A stretch of DNA of 64,000 nt from Zunongwangia endophytica (GTDB taxonomy: Bacteria; Bacteroidota; Bacteroidia; Flavobacteriales; Flavobacteriaceae). The notes beneath the pieces were generated by a model that was given only the letters and a program-made list of their open reading frames with translations, ran no database searches and was not told the origin of the DNA. Location of the stretch: the NCBI RefSeq assembly GCF_030409505.1, contig NZ_JAUFPZ010000002.1, forward strand, positions 124,001 through 188,000, given 5' to 3'. Positions 9,240 to 18,282 of this stretch are shown here, in pieces (positions within the stretch are counted from its first letter, which is position 1; every line of letters starts with the position of its first letter). Both the position numbers and the translations under genes were made by a program.

Positions 9240-10489
9240 TGAACGCAGAAATTATAACCATTGGCGATGAGATTCTCATTGGCCAGATTATCGATACCAA
9301 CTCAGCATATATTGCAAAAGCGCTTAATAAGATAGGTGTTAGTATTCATCAAATCACTTCTATAGAAGATGATTGGGATCATATTCTAGATACGCTTAAA
9401 GATGCGCAACAAAGAGCAGATATCGTAATTATTACCGGAGGTTTAGGGCCTACCAAAGACGATATAACCAAAAAATGTCTCTGTGAATTTTTTGATGACG
9501 AGCTCGTTAAAGATGAAGGGGTTTTGGCGCATGTAGAGGAGCTTTTTAGAAAATATATCGATACTCCAATCTCAGATTTAAATAGAATGCAGGCCTTAGT
9601 TCCCTCTAAAGCTGAAGTACTAACTAACAAGTTTGGTACGGCACCAGGGATGTGGCTTAAGAAAGATGATACTGTTTTTGTTTCCATGCCCGGAGTTCCT
9701 TACGAAATGAAAGGCTTAATGGAAGTCGAGGTGATTCCACGAATTATAGAGCGTTTTAAAAGGCCGGTAATTTTGCATAAGACAGTGCTTACTTACGGAA
9801 TGGGAGAAAGTGCCATTGCTGAAAAGATCGAAGATTGGGAAGACGCTTTGCCACCACATATTCGTTTAGCGTATTTGCCTAATCTTGGCAAAGTACGTTT
9901 AAGGTTAAGTACAAAAGGAAGTGATCTCGCCGCTATGGAGCAAGAGATTAATGATCAGATAGCTTCCTTAAAAAATATTATTGGAGAGATTATAAGAGGA
10001 ATTGAGGAAGAAGATCCAATAGAAGTTCAAATTGGTCATTTACTGAAGAAAAAAAATGCTTCGCTAGCTACCGCTGAAAGTTTTACCGGTGGGAGATTAG
10101 CTTCTTTATTTACGGAGTATCCAGGATCTTCAGCATTTTTTAAAGGTAGTGTTGTAGCTTATGCAACTTCAGCTAAGTTGAATATTTTGGGAGTTCCTAA
10201 AGAACTTATCGAAGAATATTCAGTAGTTAGTAATCAGGTTGCTTGTGAAATGGCAAAAAGAGTAAAAGCTTTATACGGAACCGATTATGCGATCGCGACG
10301 ACTGGCAATGCAGGTCCCGAAAAGGGAGATAGCGATGCCGATGTTGGTACCGTTTTTATAGCGATAGCGACGCCAGAAACTGTTTATGCAAAAGAATATA
10401 GCTTTGGGAATCATCGCGAAAAGGTGGTTGGAAAGGCTGTAAATAAAAGCTTAGAGCTCATATTGGATGAAATATATGGTCTTAAATAA
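9239..10489 (+). CDS. cinA: CinA-family protein (competence/damage-inducible protein A; NMN deamidase-type C-terminus)
   Basis: A 416-aa protein of normal length. The N-terminal MoCF-like half begins [20 protein letters not shown] and has [17 protein letters not shown]. The C-terminal CinA domain has [20 protein letters not shown] and a late segment [18 protein letters not shown]. The family has been linked to pyridine-nucleotide recycling (NMN deamidase, ADP-ribose pyrophosphatase). It overlaps the Hpt stop by one base and is the last gene of the run. Confidence 0.92.
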   Translation: MNAEIITIGDEILIGQIIDTNSAYIAKALNKIGVSIHQITSIEDDWDHILDTLKDAQQRADIVIITGGLGPTKDDITKKCLCEFFDDELVKDEGVLAHVEELFRKYIDTPISDLNRMQALVPSKAEVLTNKFGTAPGMWLKKDDTVFVSMPGVPYEMKGLMEVEVIPRIIERFKRPVILHKTVLTYGMGESAIAEKIEDWEDALPPHIRLAYLPNLGKVRLRLSTKGSDLAAMEQEINDQIASLKNIIGEIIRGIEEEDPIEVQIGHLLKKKNASLATAESFTGGRLASLFTEYPGSSAFFKGSVVAYATSAKLNILGVPKELIEEYSVVSNQVACEMAKRVKALYGTDYAIATTGNAGPEKGDSDADVGTVFIAIATPETVYAKEYSFGNHREKVVGKAVNKSLELILDEIYGLK

Positions 10490-10585
10490 TTTGGTTTTTA
10501 GCCAATAATTTAATACTCAATATTGAAGAAATAAATATTGTAAATTTTTTTCTCAAAATGTGTTGTGAATTAGGTAGAAAAACCG

Positions 10586-10593
10586 TTAATTTG
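10586..10593 (+). promoter_or_regulatory. Probable -7 element upstream of rpmB
   Basis: TTAATTTG resembles TAnnTTTG with one mismatch and lies 37 bases before the rpmB ATG. A TTG at 10563-10565 is a possible -33 element. It would drive the rpmB-rpmG-DUF4295 operon. Confidence 0.4.
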
Positions 10594-10630
10594 CACCCTG
10601 TTTTGAAATAACGAGATAAAGTATAGAGCA

Positions 10631-10870
10631 ATGTCAAGAGTTTGTGAACTTACAGGTAAAAAAGCGATGGTTGGGAACAATGTTTCTCACGCAATGAATA
10701 GAACCAAGCGTAAATTTAACGCCAATTTGGTAAAAAAACGTTTTTTTATTCCTGAAGAGGATAAATGGATTACTTTGAAAGTATCTACCTCTGCGCTTAA
10801 AAATATTAACAAAAAAGGAATCTCTGCCGTGATCAAAGAGGCTAGAGCAAAAGGATTTCTTCAGAAATAA
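10631..10870 (+). CDS. rpmB: 50S ribosomal protein L28 (bL28)
   Basis: A 79-aa basic ribosomal protein. It begins MSRVCELTGKKAMVGNNVS and has the conserved MNRTKRKFNANLVKKRF segment. It is the first gene of the usual Bacteroidota cluster with L33 and DUF4295. An antisense reading frame over it is a shadow. Confidence 0.97.
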   Translation: MSRVCELTGKKAMVGNNVSHAMNRTKRKFNANLVKKRFFIPEEDKWITLKVSTSALKNINKKGISAVIKEARAKGFLQK

Positions 10871-10896
10871 TCCTTTACCTATAAAAATAAAGTAAG

Positions 10897-11079
10897 ATGG
10901 CAAAGAAAGGAAACAGAGTACAGGTTATTTTAGAGTGTACTGAACATAAAGGTTCTGGTAAACCAGGTACATCTAGATATATTACTACTAAGAATAAAAA
11001 GAATACGCCGGATAGAATGGAGTTAAAGAAATTTAACCCAATCTTGAAAAAAATGACGGTTCATAAAGAGATTAAATAA
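10897..11079 (+). CDS. rpmG: 50S ribosomal protein L33 (bL33)
   Basis: A 60-aa ribosomal protein ([20 protein letters not shown]) with the family's [19 protein letters not shown] segment. It lies 26 bases after rpmB. It has a single Cys (ECTEHKG) rather than the two CxxC pairs of zinc-binding L33, so it is the zinc-independent form. Confidence 0.96.
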   Translation: MAKKGNRVQVILECTEHKGSGKPGTSRYITTKNKKNTPDRMELKKFNPILKKMTVHKEIK

Positions 11080-11087
11080 TTTGAGTC

Positions 11088-11237
11088 ATGGCAAAGAAAT
11101 CAGTAGCAGCATTACAAACAGGATCTAAGAGATTAACTAAAGCTATCAAGATGGTTAAATCTCCTAAAACAGGTGCATATACTTTCGTTGAAGCTATTAT
11201 GGCTCCTGAAGAAGTTAGCGATTACTTAAAAAAGTAA
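11088..11237 (+). CDS. DUF4295 small ribosome-associated protein
   Basis: A 49-aa basic protein (MAKKSVAALQTGSKRLTKAI ... EVSDYLKK) encoded 8 bases after rpmG. DUF4295 is restricted to Bacteroidota and always neighbours rpmG. I believe it corresponds to the extra large-subunit protein described in the Flavobacterium ribosome (called bL38), but I recall that from the literature and cannot check it here. A strong terminator follows. Confidence 0.88.
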   Translation: MAKKSVAALQTGSKRLTKAIKMVKSPKTGAYTFVEAIMAPEEVSDYLKK

Positions 11238-11262
11238 TTGGATAAAAAATTATAATTTTTTT

Positions 11263-11305
11263 AAAAGGCCGTCCTGATTTCTTATCGGGACGGCTTTTTC
11301 TTTTT
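11263..11305 (+). terminator. Rho-independent terminator of the rpmB operon
   Basis: GCCGTCC (11268-11274) pairs with GGACGGC (11288-11294). The stem is flanked by AAAA on the left and a T-run on the right. Confidence 0.85.
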
Positions 11306-11308
11306 ATG

Positions 11309-11316
11309 TATATTTG
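11309..11316 (+). promoter_or_regulatory. -7 promoter element for ftsY
   Basis: TATATTTG is a perfect TAnnTTTG match placed directly after the upstream terminator. It gives a 5' leader of roughly 55 bases before the ftsY ATG at 11378. Confidence 0.55.
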
Positions 11317-11377
11317 CCCCTAATTACAAAGTCTTTTAGCAAAAAAAGACTATTCTCATTAAAACCAACTTTGAAAA

Positions 11378-12328
11378 ATGAGTTTATTTAAAAAAATATT
11401 TTCGAAAGAGAAAAAAGAAACTCTAGATAAAGGGCTGGAGAAAAGTAAAAGCAGCTTTTTATCTAAAATGAGTAAAGCTGTTGCTGGTAAATCTAAGGTC
11501 GATGATGAAGTTTTAGATGATCTTGAGGATGTTTTAGTAAGCAGTGATGTAGGAGTTGCCACTACTATAAAAATCATAAATCGCATCGAAGATCGCGTTG
11601 CCAGAGATAAATATTTAGGAACCGAAGAGCTAAATAAAATTCTAAGAGAAGAAATTTCAGGTTTACTATCTGAAACAAATTCTGGCGAAGCGACTGATTT
11701 TGTTGTCCCGAATAAGAAACCTTATGTGATGATGGTTGTGGGAGTTAATGGAGTTGGTAAAACAACAACTATAGGAAAGCTTGCCAATCAATTTAAGAAT
11801 AGAGGTTTAAAGGTTGTTTTAGGAGCAGCCGATACATTTAGAGCAGCAGCTATAGATCAATTACAAGTTTGGGCAGATCGTACAGATGTACCTATTATAC
11901 GTCAGGAAATGGGCAGTGATCCGGCTTCCGTAGCTTTCGATACAGTGCAAAAAGCTGTGCAAATGGATGCAGATGTTGTTTTAATAGATACCGCTGGTAG
12001 ATTGCATAATAAAGTAAACCTTATGAAAGAACTTTCTAAGGTGAAACGAGTTATGCAAAAAGTAATTCCAGATGCACCACACGAAGTTCTATTAGTTTTA
12101 GATGGTTCTACCGGTCAGAATGCTTTCGAGCAGGCTAAACAGTTCACTGCAGCTACTGAAGTTACTTCATTAGCGGTTACAAAACTAGATGGGACGGCTA
12201 AAGGTGGAGTAGTAATTGGTATTAGCGATCAATTTCAAATTCCTGTTAAATATATAGGTGTAGGTGAACGTGTAGAAGATCTGCAGGTTTTCAACAAAAT
12301 TGAGTTTGTAGATTCTTTCTTCAAATAA
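11378..12328 (+). CDS. ftsY: Signal recognition particle receptor FtsY
   Basis: FtsY is the SRP receptor GTPase that delivers ribosome-nascent-chain complexes to the translocon. This 316-aa protein has a short A region followed by the NG domain. GTPase motifs are G1 GVNGVGKTTTIGKLA, the SRP-type insertion loop with ADTFRAAAIDQLQ, G3 DTAGRLHN and G4 TKLDGTAKGG, ending in the GVGERVEDLQVF motif. The acidic A domain seen in enterobacteria is largely missing, as is usual in this phylum. Confidence 0.96.
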   Translation: MSLFKKIFSKEKKETLDKGLEKSKSSFLSKMSKAVAGKSKVDDEVLDDLEDVLVSSDVGVATTIKIINRIEDRVARDKYLGTEELNKILREEISGLLSETNSGEATDFVVPNKKPYVMMVVGVNGVGKTTTIGKLANQFKNRGLKVVLGAADTFRAAAIDQLQVWADRTDVPIIRQEMGSDPASVAFDTVQKAVQMDADVVLIDTAGRLHNKVNLMKELSKVKRVMQKVIPDAPHEVLLVLDGSTGQNAFEQAKQFTAATEVTSLAVTKLDGTAKGGVVIGISDQFQIPVKYIGVGERVEDLQVFNKIEFVDSFFK

Positions 12329-12416
12329 TATAAGTGATTAAAACTTTTTATTCAGTAAAGAGAATTAAGATCAAGTAGTTACTTAATAACCCAAACAAAT
12401 TAATTATTTCCCCCAT

Positions 12417-14075
12417 ATGAAAAAGGTCTTATTTCTATTTATTTCTCTAGCTTTTATTAGCTGCGGAAAGGATAAAAAGAATAACAAGAATACTGAAGAA
12501 ATTCTTGTTTCAGATTCAACTGGAACAAGCGATTACCAAGGCGATGTGATGTTGCAATTTAAGGTTTTAGATTCTAAATATCTTGAAAATAAGGTAATGT
12601 GGTCTCCTTTCGAGATTGAATTATACAAGGTAACAGAGAAAAAATATGATAGCTTAAAAAGAATTATTCTCGAAAAAGATATCACACAATTACAGAATAG
12701 CATTGCGCAAGATAGCCTTACTTATGAGGAGTTGACATTATTCTATCTTTATAGAATGCGAAAATTGGATAGAGAGAATGAATTATCCTTGAATTCTGTT
12801 ATTGCATTAAATCCAGATGTTCTAACTGAAGCGCGTCTTAAAGATAGAAATTATAAAAATACCAAGGATAAAAGTCCGATATACGGAATTCCCGTTTTAC
12901 TGAAGGATAATATTAATACGGCCACTATGGCAACGACAGCTGGCGCTGTTGCATTACAGGGTAATACTACTCCAGATGCATTTATTACAACACAATTAGT
13001 AAATGATGGTGCCTTAATTTTGGGGAAAGCAAACTTAAGTGAATGGGCCTATTACTTCTGTGAAGATTGCCCGAGTGGATATTCTGCAGTTGGTGGACAG
13101 ACTTTAAACCCTTATGGTCGAAGAATTTTTGATACAGGAGGCTCAAGCTCTGGAAGTGCTGTTGCTGTTGCAGCGAATTTCGCACCTATATCGGTTGGAT
13201 CTGAGACTTCGGGATCTATTCTTTCTCCAGCTAGTCAAAACAGTCTTGTTGGATTAAAACCTACAGTGGGTTTATTGAGTAGGCGAGGAATTATTCCAAT
13301 TTCAAGTACTTTAGATACTCCTGGACCTATAACAAAGACAGTACGCGATAATGCAGTTTTACTTTCAGCAATGGCAGGAAGAGATACTCTAGATAGTAAG
13401 GTTTATGCTGATTCAATAGAGATCAAAAAAGATTATTATTCCGCTTTAACAGACACTACCAGCCTTAAAGGTTCTAGATTTGGAGCCATCAAAGAGTTGA
13501 TGAAAGACTCATTATATAGTAGAGCAGTAGACGAACTCAAAAAAGCAGGTGCGAAAATCGTTATTTTTGATGCCAAAGATGTTGATTTGCCCGATTTTAA
13601 AAGGTTACTGAATTTGGATATGAAAAAGGATTTATCGGCTTACTTAGAGCGCTACGCTAAGAGAGTAGACGTGAAATCTATAGAAGAAATAGTTAATTTT
13701 AATATTGAAGATTCTGTGCAGCGAATTCCATACGGACAGGCATTACTTGAAAGTGTGGTAAAAGATTCAGCCTCAACTGAAAAATTTCAGGCAATTAAGG
13801 ATACGTTAAAGACTAGAGGAAGGGAATTTTTTAATACACCTATGGAAAACCATCGGTTAGACGGTATTCTTTCCATAAATAATTACCATGCTGGTTTTGC
13901 AGCAGTAGCAGAATACCCGGCCATTACCGTGCCTATGGGATATGATAAGTATGGAGAGCCTAAGGGTTTGACGTTCATTTCTATTCCATATTCTGAGCAA
14001 AATTTATTACGATGGGCCTATGCCTACGAAAAGCAGTCTAAAGAACGAAAACCACCAAAAGATTATATCAAATAA
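12417..14075 (+). CDS. Lipoprotein amidase (amidase signature family)
   Basis: A 552-aa, envelope-located amidase signature enzyme. The N-terminus is a lipoprotein signal (LFLFISLAFISCGKD). The Ser-cisSer-Lys triad is visible: Lys in GIPVLLKDNINT, and the Gly/Ser-rich block TGGSSSGSAVAVAANF with the downstream VGSETSGSI. GatA is cytosolic, so the lipoprotein signal points to a secreted hydrolase of amides or amino-acid derivatives; the substrate is unknown. A small membrane protein gene overlaps its stop by one base. Confidence 0.88.
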   Translation: MKKVLFLFISLAFISCGKDKKNNKNTEEILVSDSTGTSDYQGDVMLQFKVLDSKYLENKVMWSPFEIELYKVTEKKYDSLKRIILEKDITQLQNSIAQDSLTYEELTLFYLYRMRKLDRENELSLNSVIALNPDVLTEARLKDRNYKNTKDKSPIYGIPVLLKDNINTATMATTAGAVALQGNTTPDAFITTQLVNDGALILGKANLSEWAYYFCEDCPSGYSAVGGQTLNPYGRRIFDTGGSSSGSAVAVAANFAPISVGSETSGSILSPASQNSLVGLKPTVGLLSRRGIIPISSTLDTPGPITKTVRDNAVLLSAMAGRDTLDSKVYADSIEIKKDYYSALTDTTSLKGSRFGAIKELMKDSLYSRAVDELKKAGAKIVIFDAKDVDLPDFKRLLNLDMKKDLSAYLERYAKRVDVKSIEEIVNFNIEDSVQRIPYGQALLESVVKDSASTEKFQAIKDTLKTRGREFFNTPMENHRLDGILSINNYHAGFAAVAEYPAITVPMGYDKYGEPKGLTFISIPYSEQNLLRWAYAYEKQSKERKPPKDYIK

Positions 14076-14356
14076 TGAGAGGAAGATATCTAATAATATT
14101 AACCAAATTAATATTTATTTACTGTCTTTTTTATGTTTTCATGAAGGTGTTCGCCGTATTTCAGGGTGCCTGGCTTTATGCAAATCTTATAATGGCTTTT
14201 CCGTTATTATTGCTGGGTTTATTAGGTGCATATTTTGCTAAGAAAGAAAAGTACAACTGGTTTTATGTGATTTTAGCAGCAATTTTAATAAGTGCAATTC
14301 GATATTTTGAGCAAGGATGGCTCTTGGGATTACACAATTATTTTGGAGGTGAATAA
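14075..14356 (+). CDS. Small integral membrane protein, unknown
   Basis: A 93-aa protein with three hydrophobic segments (around residues 5-25, 30-50 and 58-75) and a basic loop KKEKYN. I do not recognise a family. Its start codon overlaps the last base of the amidase stop, and a terminator follows it, so it is the second gene of a two-gene operon. Confidence 0.65.
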   Translation: MRGRYLIILTKLIFIYCLFYVFMKVFAVFQGAWLYANLIMAFPLLLLGLLGAYFAKKEKYNWFYVILAAILISAIRYFEQGWLLGLHNYFGGE

Positions 14357-14411
14357 AGAATCTCAAGATTCAGTAGAAAGGAATATTCAAATTTCATATA
14401 TAGAGTTTCAG

Positions 14412-14449
14412 AACTGCCTTGTAGAATTATCTGTAAGGCAGTTTTTTTA
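14412..14449 (+). terminator. Rho-independent terminator after the amidase operon
   Basis: AACTGCCTT (14412-14420) pairs perfectly with AAGGCAGTT (14435-14443) and runs into a T-tract. Confidence 0.85.
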
Positions 14450-14488
14450 TAGCACATAATGTGCTAATTTTAGTTTTCAATCTTGATC

Positions 14489-15367
14489 ATGAAACTAAAC
14501 TACCCTGGTAAAGTATATCTAAACGGAAATTGGATCAACTCTAAAGATGCTAAAGTCTCGGTTTTTGATCGTGGTTTTCTATTTGGTGACGGTATTTACG
14601 AGGTAATTCCTTTCTATAAGGGAAAAGCTTTTCTGGCAAAAGAGCACCTAGATCGTCTAAAATATTCTCTCAAAGAAGTAGAACTGAATTGCGATATAAG
14701 CAATTTCGACAGCTTAATTTTAAAAGCTATAGAGATGGCAGAGTTGAATGAAGAGGATGGCGCAATTTACATTCAGGTTACCAGAGGTATGGCGCCACGA
14801 ACACATTCTTTCCCCGAGAATTATAAGGCTACGATTTTAATGTATGCTTACAAAACTGATTTAAGTGGATTCCAAAATCAATTTTCAGATGTTTTGGTTT
14901 CCAGCGATATACGTTGGCATCGTTGCGATATTAAATCAGTTTCTTTGATGGCGAATATTTTGGCAAATACAGAAGCAAAAAAAGCTGGTTTTGCTGAAAA
15001 TATAATGATTAGAGACGGTTTCTTTACTGAAGGTTCACATTCTTCTTTGTTTTTTGTAAAAGATGATATTGTATACACGCATCCTAATAGCCCTTTCATT
15101 TTACCAGGAATTACCCGAAATCTTTTAATCAAGTTGTGTAAAGAAAACAATATTGAGATTGTTGAAAAAGCACTTCCGGTTTCAGAATTAAATGAAGTAA
15201 CCGAAGTTTTTATCACCGGAACAACTACTCAGATTACTGCTATTAAAAATCTTCATTTTCCCGATAAAGACATCAAAATTGGAAATGAAATAGGGAGCAT
15301 TACAAGAAAACTTCAGCACTTATTTTCTTCAGAAGTTAAAAAGCAATTAGGAATAACTATTTTATAG
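14489..15367 (+). CDS. Aminotransferase class IV (D-amino-acid / branched-chain-like)
   Basis: A PLP fold-type IV enzyme of 292 aa. I choose the ATG at 14489 (MKLNYPGKVYLNGNWI) over a TTG two codons earlier. Features are the N-terminal FDRGFLFGDGIYEVIPFYKG, the PLP lysine in CDIKSVSLMANILA and the C-terminal EVFITGTTTQITAI phosphate-binding segment. The pattern resembles D-alanine aminotransferase more than IlvE, but the substrate is not certain. It is monocistronic. Confidence 0.88.
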   Translation: MKLNYPGKVYLNGNWINSKDAKVSVFDRGFLFGDGIYEVIPFYKGKAFLAKEHLDRLKYSLKEVELNCDISNFDSLILKAIEMAELNEEDGAIYIQVTRGMAPRTHSFPENYKATILMYAYKTDLSGFQNQFSDVLVSSDIRWHRCDIKSVSLMANILANTEAKKAGFAENIMIRDGFFTEGSHSSLFFVKDDIVYTHPNSPFILPGITRNLLIKLCKENNIEIVEKALPVSELNEVTEVFITGTTTQITAIKNLHFPDKDIKIGNEIGSITRKLQHLFSSEVKKQLGITIL

Positions 15368-15606
15368 TTTACTCGATAATCGGGATTAAATCTTACGAAG
15401 CTTGTCTCGAAATAGTGAATAATTTTCTGGTAAATACCTAATGGGTATGCCAGCTAGTTTAGCTTTACAATTTTTGGAAATAGTTAAAATAATTTTATCA
15501 ACAGATCGGTAAATCGTTTTTTCAAAATTTTCATTTTTTATTTTCTCAGATAATAATTGAATTTCTGCACCGTTTTTAAAAACCCAAATCAAAAAAAAAT
15601 CAATTT

Positions 15607-15858
15607 ATGTTAGACCTACTTATCGTCAAAAAGCTAACTCGTAAGGGAAAGATTGCATACTGGATTATTCAACTCACTTTAGATATACTTTTTATTGGCT
15701 ATCTTTTTCTATTTATGGATTACGATATGGATCGTTTAGCAGAGGATGGCTACGGAATTGTAATTGGAGGTATTGTTGTTTCTTTACTAATTTCAGCAGG
15801 TATTTGCTTGAGTCTTTGGAAGAAACCAAAAGAAGAACCCACTTCTGGAGATCATTAA
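15607..15858 (+). CDS. Small membrane protein, unknown
   Basis: An 83-aa protein with two hydrophobic helices (about residues 18-38 and 50-70) and charged ends. No family is recognised. It lies between the aminotransferase and rimO without close spacing to either. Confidence 0.5.
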   Translation: MLDLLIVKKLTRKGKIAYWIIQLTLDILFIGYLFLFMDYDMDRLAEDGYGIVIGGIVVSLLISAGICLSLWKKPKEEPTSGDH

Positions 15859-15924
15859 ATTATCCTAAATTCAGCAAAAGCGCTAATTTTTCCATGAGAG
15901 CCTTAGTATTTCGTTCATCTTCAC

Positions 15925-15932
15925 TACTTTTG
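15925..15932 (+). promoter_or_regulatory. -7 promoter element for rimO
   Basis: TACTTTTG matches TAnnTTTG and is 22 bases before the rimO ATG. Confidence 0.5.
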
Positions 15933-15954
15933 CACTCCTAAACGAAGATTTTAC

Positions 15955-17304
15955 ATGAGGACTAAGTCGCTAAAAAAGAACAGGATAAATGTAGTAACCC
16001 TTGGTTGTAGTAAGAATGTTTACGACAGCGAAGTGTTAATGGGGCAGTTAAAAGCGAATGATAAAGACGTTGTTCACGAAGAAGATGGAAATATCGTTGT
16101 TATTAATACCTGTGGATTTATCGATAATGCAAAAGAACAGTCGGTAAACACTATTCTCGAATTTGTAGAAAAGAAGGAGCAGGGCGATGTAGATAAAGTA
16201 TTTGTAACTGGCTGTTTAAGTGAGCGATATAAGCCAGATTTACAAAACGAGATCCCAAATGTAGATCAATATTTTGGTACAACAGAACTTCCTGGGTTAT
16301 TGAAAGCATTGGAAGCTGATTATAAACACGAATTGATTGGTGAACGATTAACGACGACACCAAAGAATTACGCTTATTTGAAGATTGCTGAGGGTTGTGA
16401 TCGTCCTTGTAGTTTTTGCGCGATTCCTTTAATGCGTGGGGGACATAAATCTACACCAATCGAACATCTGGTTACTGAGGCTGAAAAACTTGCCGCCAAC
16501 GGTGTAAAAGAATTGATTCTTATTGCACAAGATCTTACCTATTATGGTCTTGATCTTTATAAGAAAAGAAATTTAGCTGAATTATTGGAGAATTTAGTTA
16601 AGGTTGAAGGTATAGAATGGATTCGTTTGCATTACGCATTTCCAACCGGTTTTCCTTTGGATGTTTTAGATATCATGAAGCGAGAACCAAAAATTTGTAA
16701 TTACTTAGATATTCCATTGCAGCATATTTCAGATGATCTATTGAAATCAATGCGTCGAGGAACTACTCATAAAAAAACCACAGATCTTTTATATAAATTT
16801 CGTGAAATCGTACCAGAAATGACGATTAGAACAACGCTTATTGTTGGCTATCCGGGAGAAACCGAAGAGCATTTTCAGGAATTGAAAGAGTGGGTAAAAG
16901 AGATGCGCTTTGAACGTTTAGGATGTTTTACCTATTCTCACGAAGAAAACACACATGCCTATAATCTGGAAGATGATGTTCCAGACGATGTAAAGCAGGA
17001 ACGTGCAAACGAGATTATGGAAATACAGTCGCAAATTTCGTGGGAATTGAATCAGCAGAAAATAGGCAATACTTTTAAAGTAATTATCGATCGTAAAGAA
17101 GGAAATTATTTTATTGGTAGAACCGAATTTGATTCGCCAGATGTAGATAATGAAGTCTTAATTGATGCTACTGAAATTTATCTCAAAACTGGCGAATATT
17201 ACGATATTGAGATTACAGAAGCTGCCGATTTCGATTTATACGGAACGCCTCTAAATGCAGAAGCAAAACCAACCCGTAAAGAATTAAAAGTAAAAACGGT
17301 TTAG
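15955..17304 (+). CDS. rimO: Ribosomal protein S12 methylthiotransferase RimO
   Basis: A radical-SAM methylthiotransferase that modifies an Asp of ribosomal protein S12. The 449 aa are in three parts: an N-terminal MTTase domain with cluster-binding Cys (VTLGCSKNVYDSEV, NTCGFIDNA, VTGCLSERY), the radical SAM core with CDRPCSFCAIPLMRG (CxxxCxxC, about residues 145-159) and a C-terminal TRAM domain. A strong terminator follows at 17328-17360. Confidence 0.95.
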   Translation: MRTKSLKKNRINVVTLGCSKNVYDSEVLMGQLKANDKDVVHEEDGNIVVINTCGFIDNAKEQSVNTILEFVEKKEQGDVDKVFVTGCLSERYKPDLQNEIPNVDQYFGTTELPGLLKALEADYKHELIGERLTTTPKNYAYLKIAEGCDRPCSFCAIPLMRGGHKSTPIEHLVTEAEKLAANGVKELILIAQDLTYYGLDLYKKRNLAELLENLVKVEGIEWIRLHYAFPTGFPLDVLDIMKREPKICNYLDIPLQHISDDLLKSMRRGTTHKKTTDLLYKFREIVPEMTIRTTLIVGYPGETEEHFQELKEWVKEMRFERLGCFTYSHEENTHAYNLEDDVPDDVKQERANEIMEIQSQISWELNQQKIGNTFKVIIDRKEGNYFIGRTEFDSPDVDNEVLIDATEIYLKTGEYYDIEITEAADFDLYGTPLNAEAKPTRKELKVKTV

Positions 17305-17327
17305 CATAAATTATTATAGGAAATATT

Positions 17328-17364
17328 AAAGGATTTCAGTATTTTTAACTGAAATCCTTTTTTT
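17328..17364 (+). terminator. Rho-independent terminator after rimO
   Basis: A 13-bp perfect stem (AAAGGATTTCAGT at 17328-17340 with ACTGAAATCCTTT at 17348-17360) followed by a T-run that ends right at the next ATG. Confidence 0.85.
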
Positions 17365-17781
17365 ATGCAGAAAATTGAAAAACATCATGGCTTTTTTAGA
17401 AGGCGTTATTATAATGTCTTTGGCTTGCTCTACACGCTTATTGCATTTGCATTGCTTTTTTTTGAAGATGATTTCAGTTTGATGTATTATGGCTATTTTA
17501 TAATTGGAATTGCATATTTTGTTATTCAATATTATTACGGTGGCTCTACAGAAGAATCAATAAGTTGGGATAGTGAAAAGATTATTTTAAAGAAGTGGCG
17601 CCAAAAACCTGTAGCTTATTCTCTTTCCGAAGTAGATCACCTCAATATTTCAGATCATCACCTAACGATTGAGAAAGGAGCAGCTGGCGGAACAATGTTA
17701 AGTTTAGAAGGATTTAAAGCGGAAGATATTCAGCAATTACAGAAAGATTTTAATTCAGAAGCTAATCTACAATTTGCATAA
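17365..17781 (+). CDS. Two-TM membrane protein with PH-like C-terminal half, copy 1
   Basis: A 138-aa protein with two hydrophobic helices (about residues 18-35 and 40-58) followed by a soluble domain that includes ESISWDSEKIILKKWRQKP and ends in SLEGFKAEDIQQLQ. The soluble part looks like a bacterial PH-type domain, a tentative fold guess. The next gene encodes a similar protein with matching landmarks, so the two look like tandem paralogues. The start abuts the rimO terminator, so its promoter position is unclear. Confidence 0.65.
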   Translation: MQKIEKHHGFFRRRYYNVFGLLYTLIAFALLFFEDDFSLMYYGYFIIGIAYFVIQYYYGGSTEESISWDSEKIILKKWRQKPVAYSLSEVDHLNISDHHLTIEKGAAGGTMLSLEGFKAEDIQQLQKDFNSEANLQFA

Positions 17782-17782
17782 G

Positions 17783-18208
17783 ATGAAAAATACAATTAAG
17801 AGAAATTCGCCATTTTGGGTAAAACATCTGCCTTTAATTTCAGGAGTGTTTTTTATTGTTTCAGGTATAGCTAATTTATTGGAAGCCGATCATCCCATAA
17901 GTACGCTTTTGTTTTCAATGTTTCTATTCGCTGGTAGCCTAAACTTGGTAATGTATTTTTATTATCCAAAACAAGCTACAATTTATTGGGATGATGAAAA
18001 ATTAGTATACGCTGGTCAGCAATTAAGATCGAAAAAAATCCTATTCAAAGATATTTTTGAATTCCGCATAGAGAAGGATATGCTAATTTTGAAATCTGAT
18101 TCTCATCACGGTAAAGTGATAGACATCAAAGGATTTAATTATGATGATCTACAGGATTTGACATCAATTCTATCTTCTCGTATAGTAGGGGAATTGGCAA
18201 TTGCTTAG
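17783..18208 (+). CDS. Two-TM membrane protein with PH-like C-terminal half, copy 2
   Basis: A 141-aa paralogue of the preceding gene, with two helices (about residues 15-32 and 40-58) and a soluble half including ATIYWDDEKLVYAGQQLRSK and IDIKGFNYDDLQDL. I use the ATG at 17783, directly after the upstream stop (17779-17781), not the overlapping TTG at 17774. Shared landmarks with copy 1 are I-x-WDxEK near the start of the domain and I/L-x-GF-x-x-x-D(L/I)Q at the end. The function is unknown. Confidence 0.65.
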   Translation: MKNTIKRNSPFWVKHLPLISGVFFIVSGIANLLEADHPISTLLFSMFLFAGSLNLVMYFYYPKQATIYWDDEKLVYAGQQLRSKKILFKDIFEFRIEKDMLILKSDSHHGKVIDIKGFNYDDLQDLTSILSSRIVGELAIA

Positions 18209-18282
18209 TACAATTAGTATTTATCATTAAATTAAGTTTCAATTACCTTATTTTAGTAGTTTAGTGATCCATATTTTATTTT

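Noticed and set aside
15386..15592. 68-codon minus-strand frame between the aminotransferase and the small membrane protein gene
   Set aside because: It begins with TTG, has no promoter or ribosome-binding signal and no recognised family. The interval is only 239 bp and the frame is probably chance.
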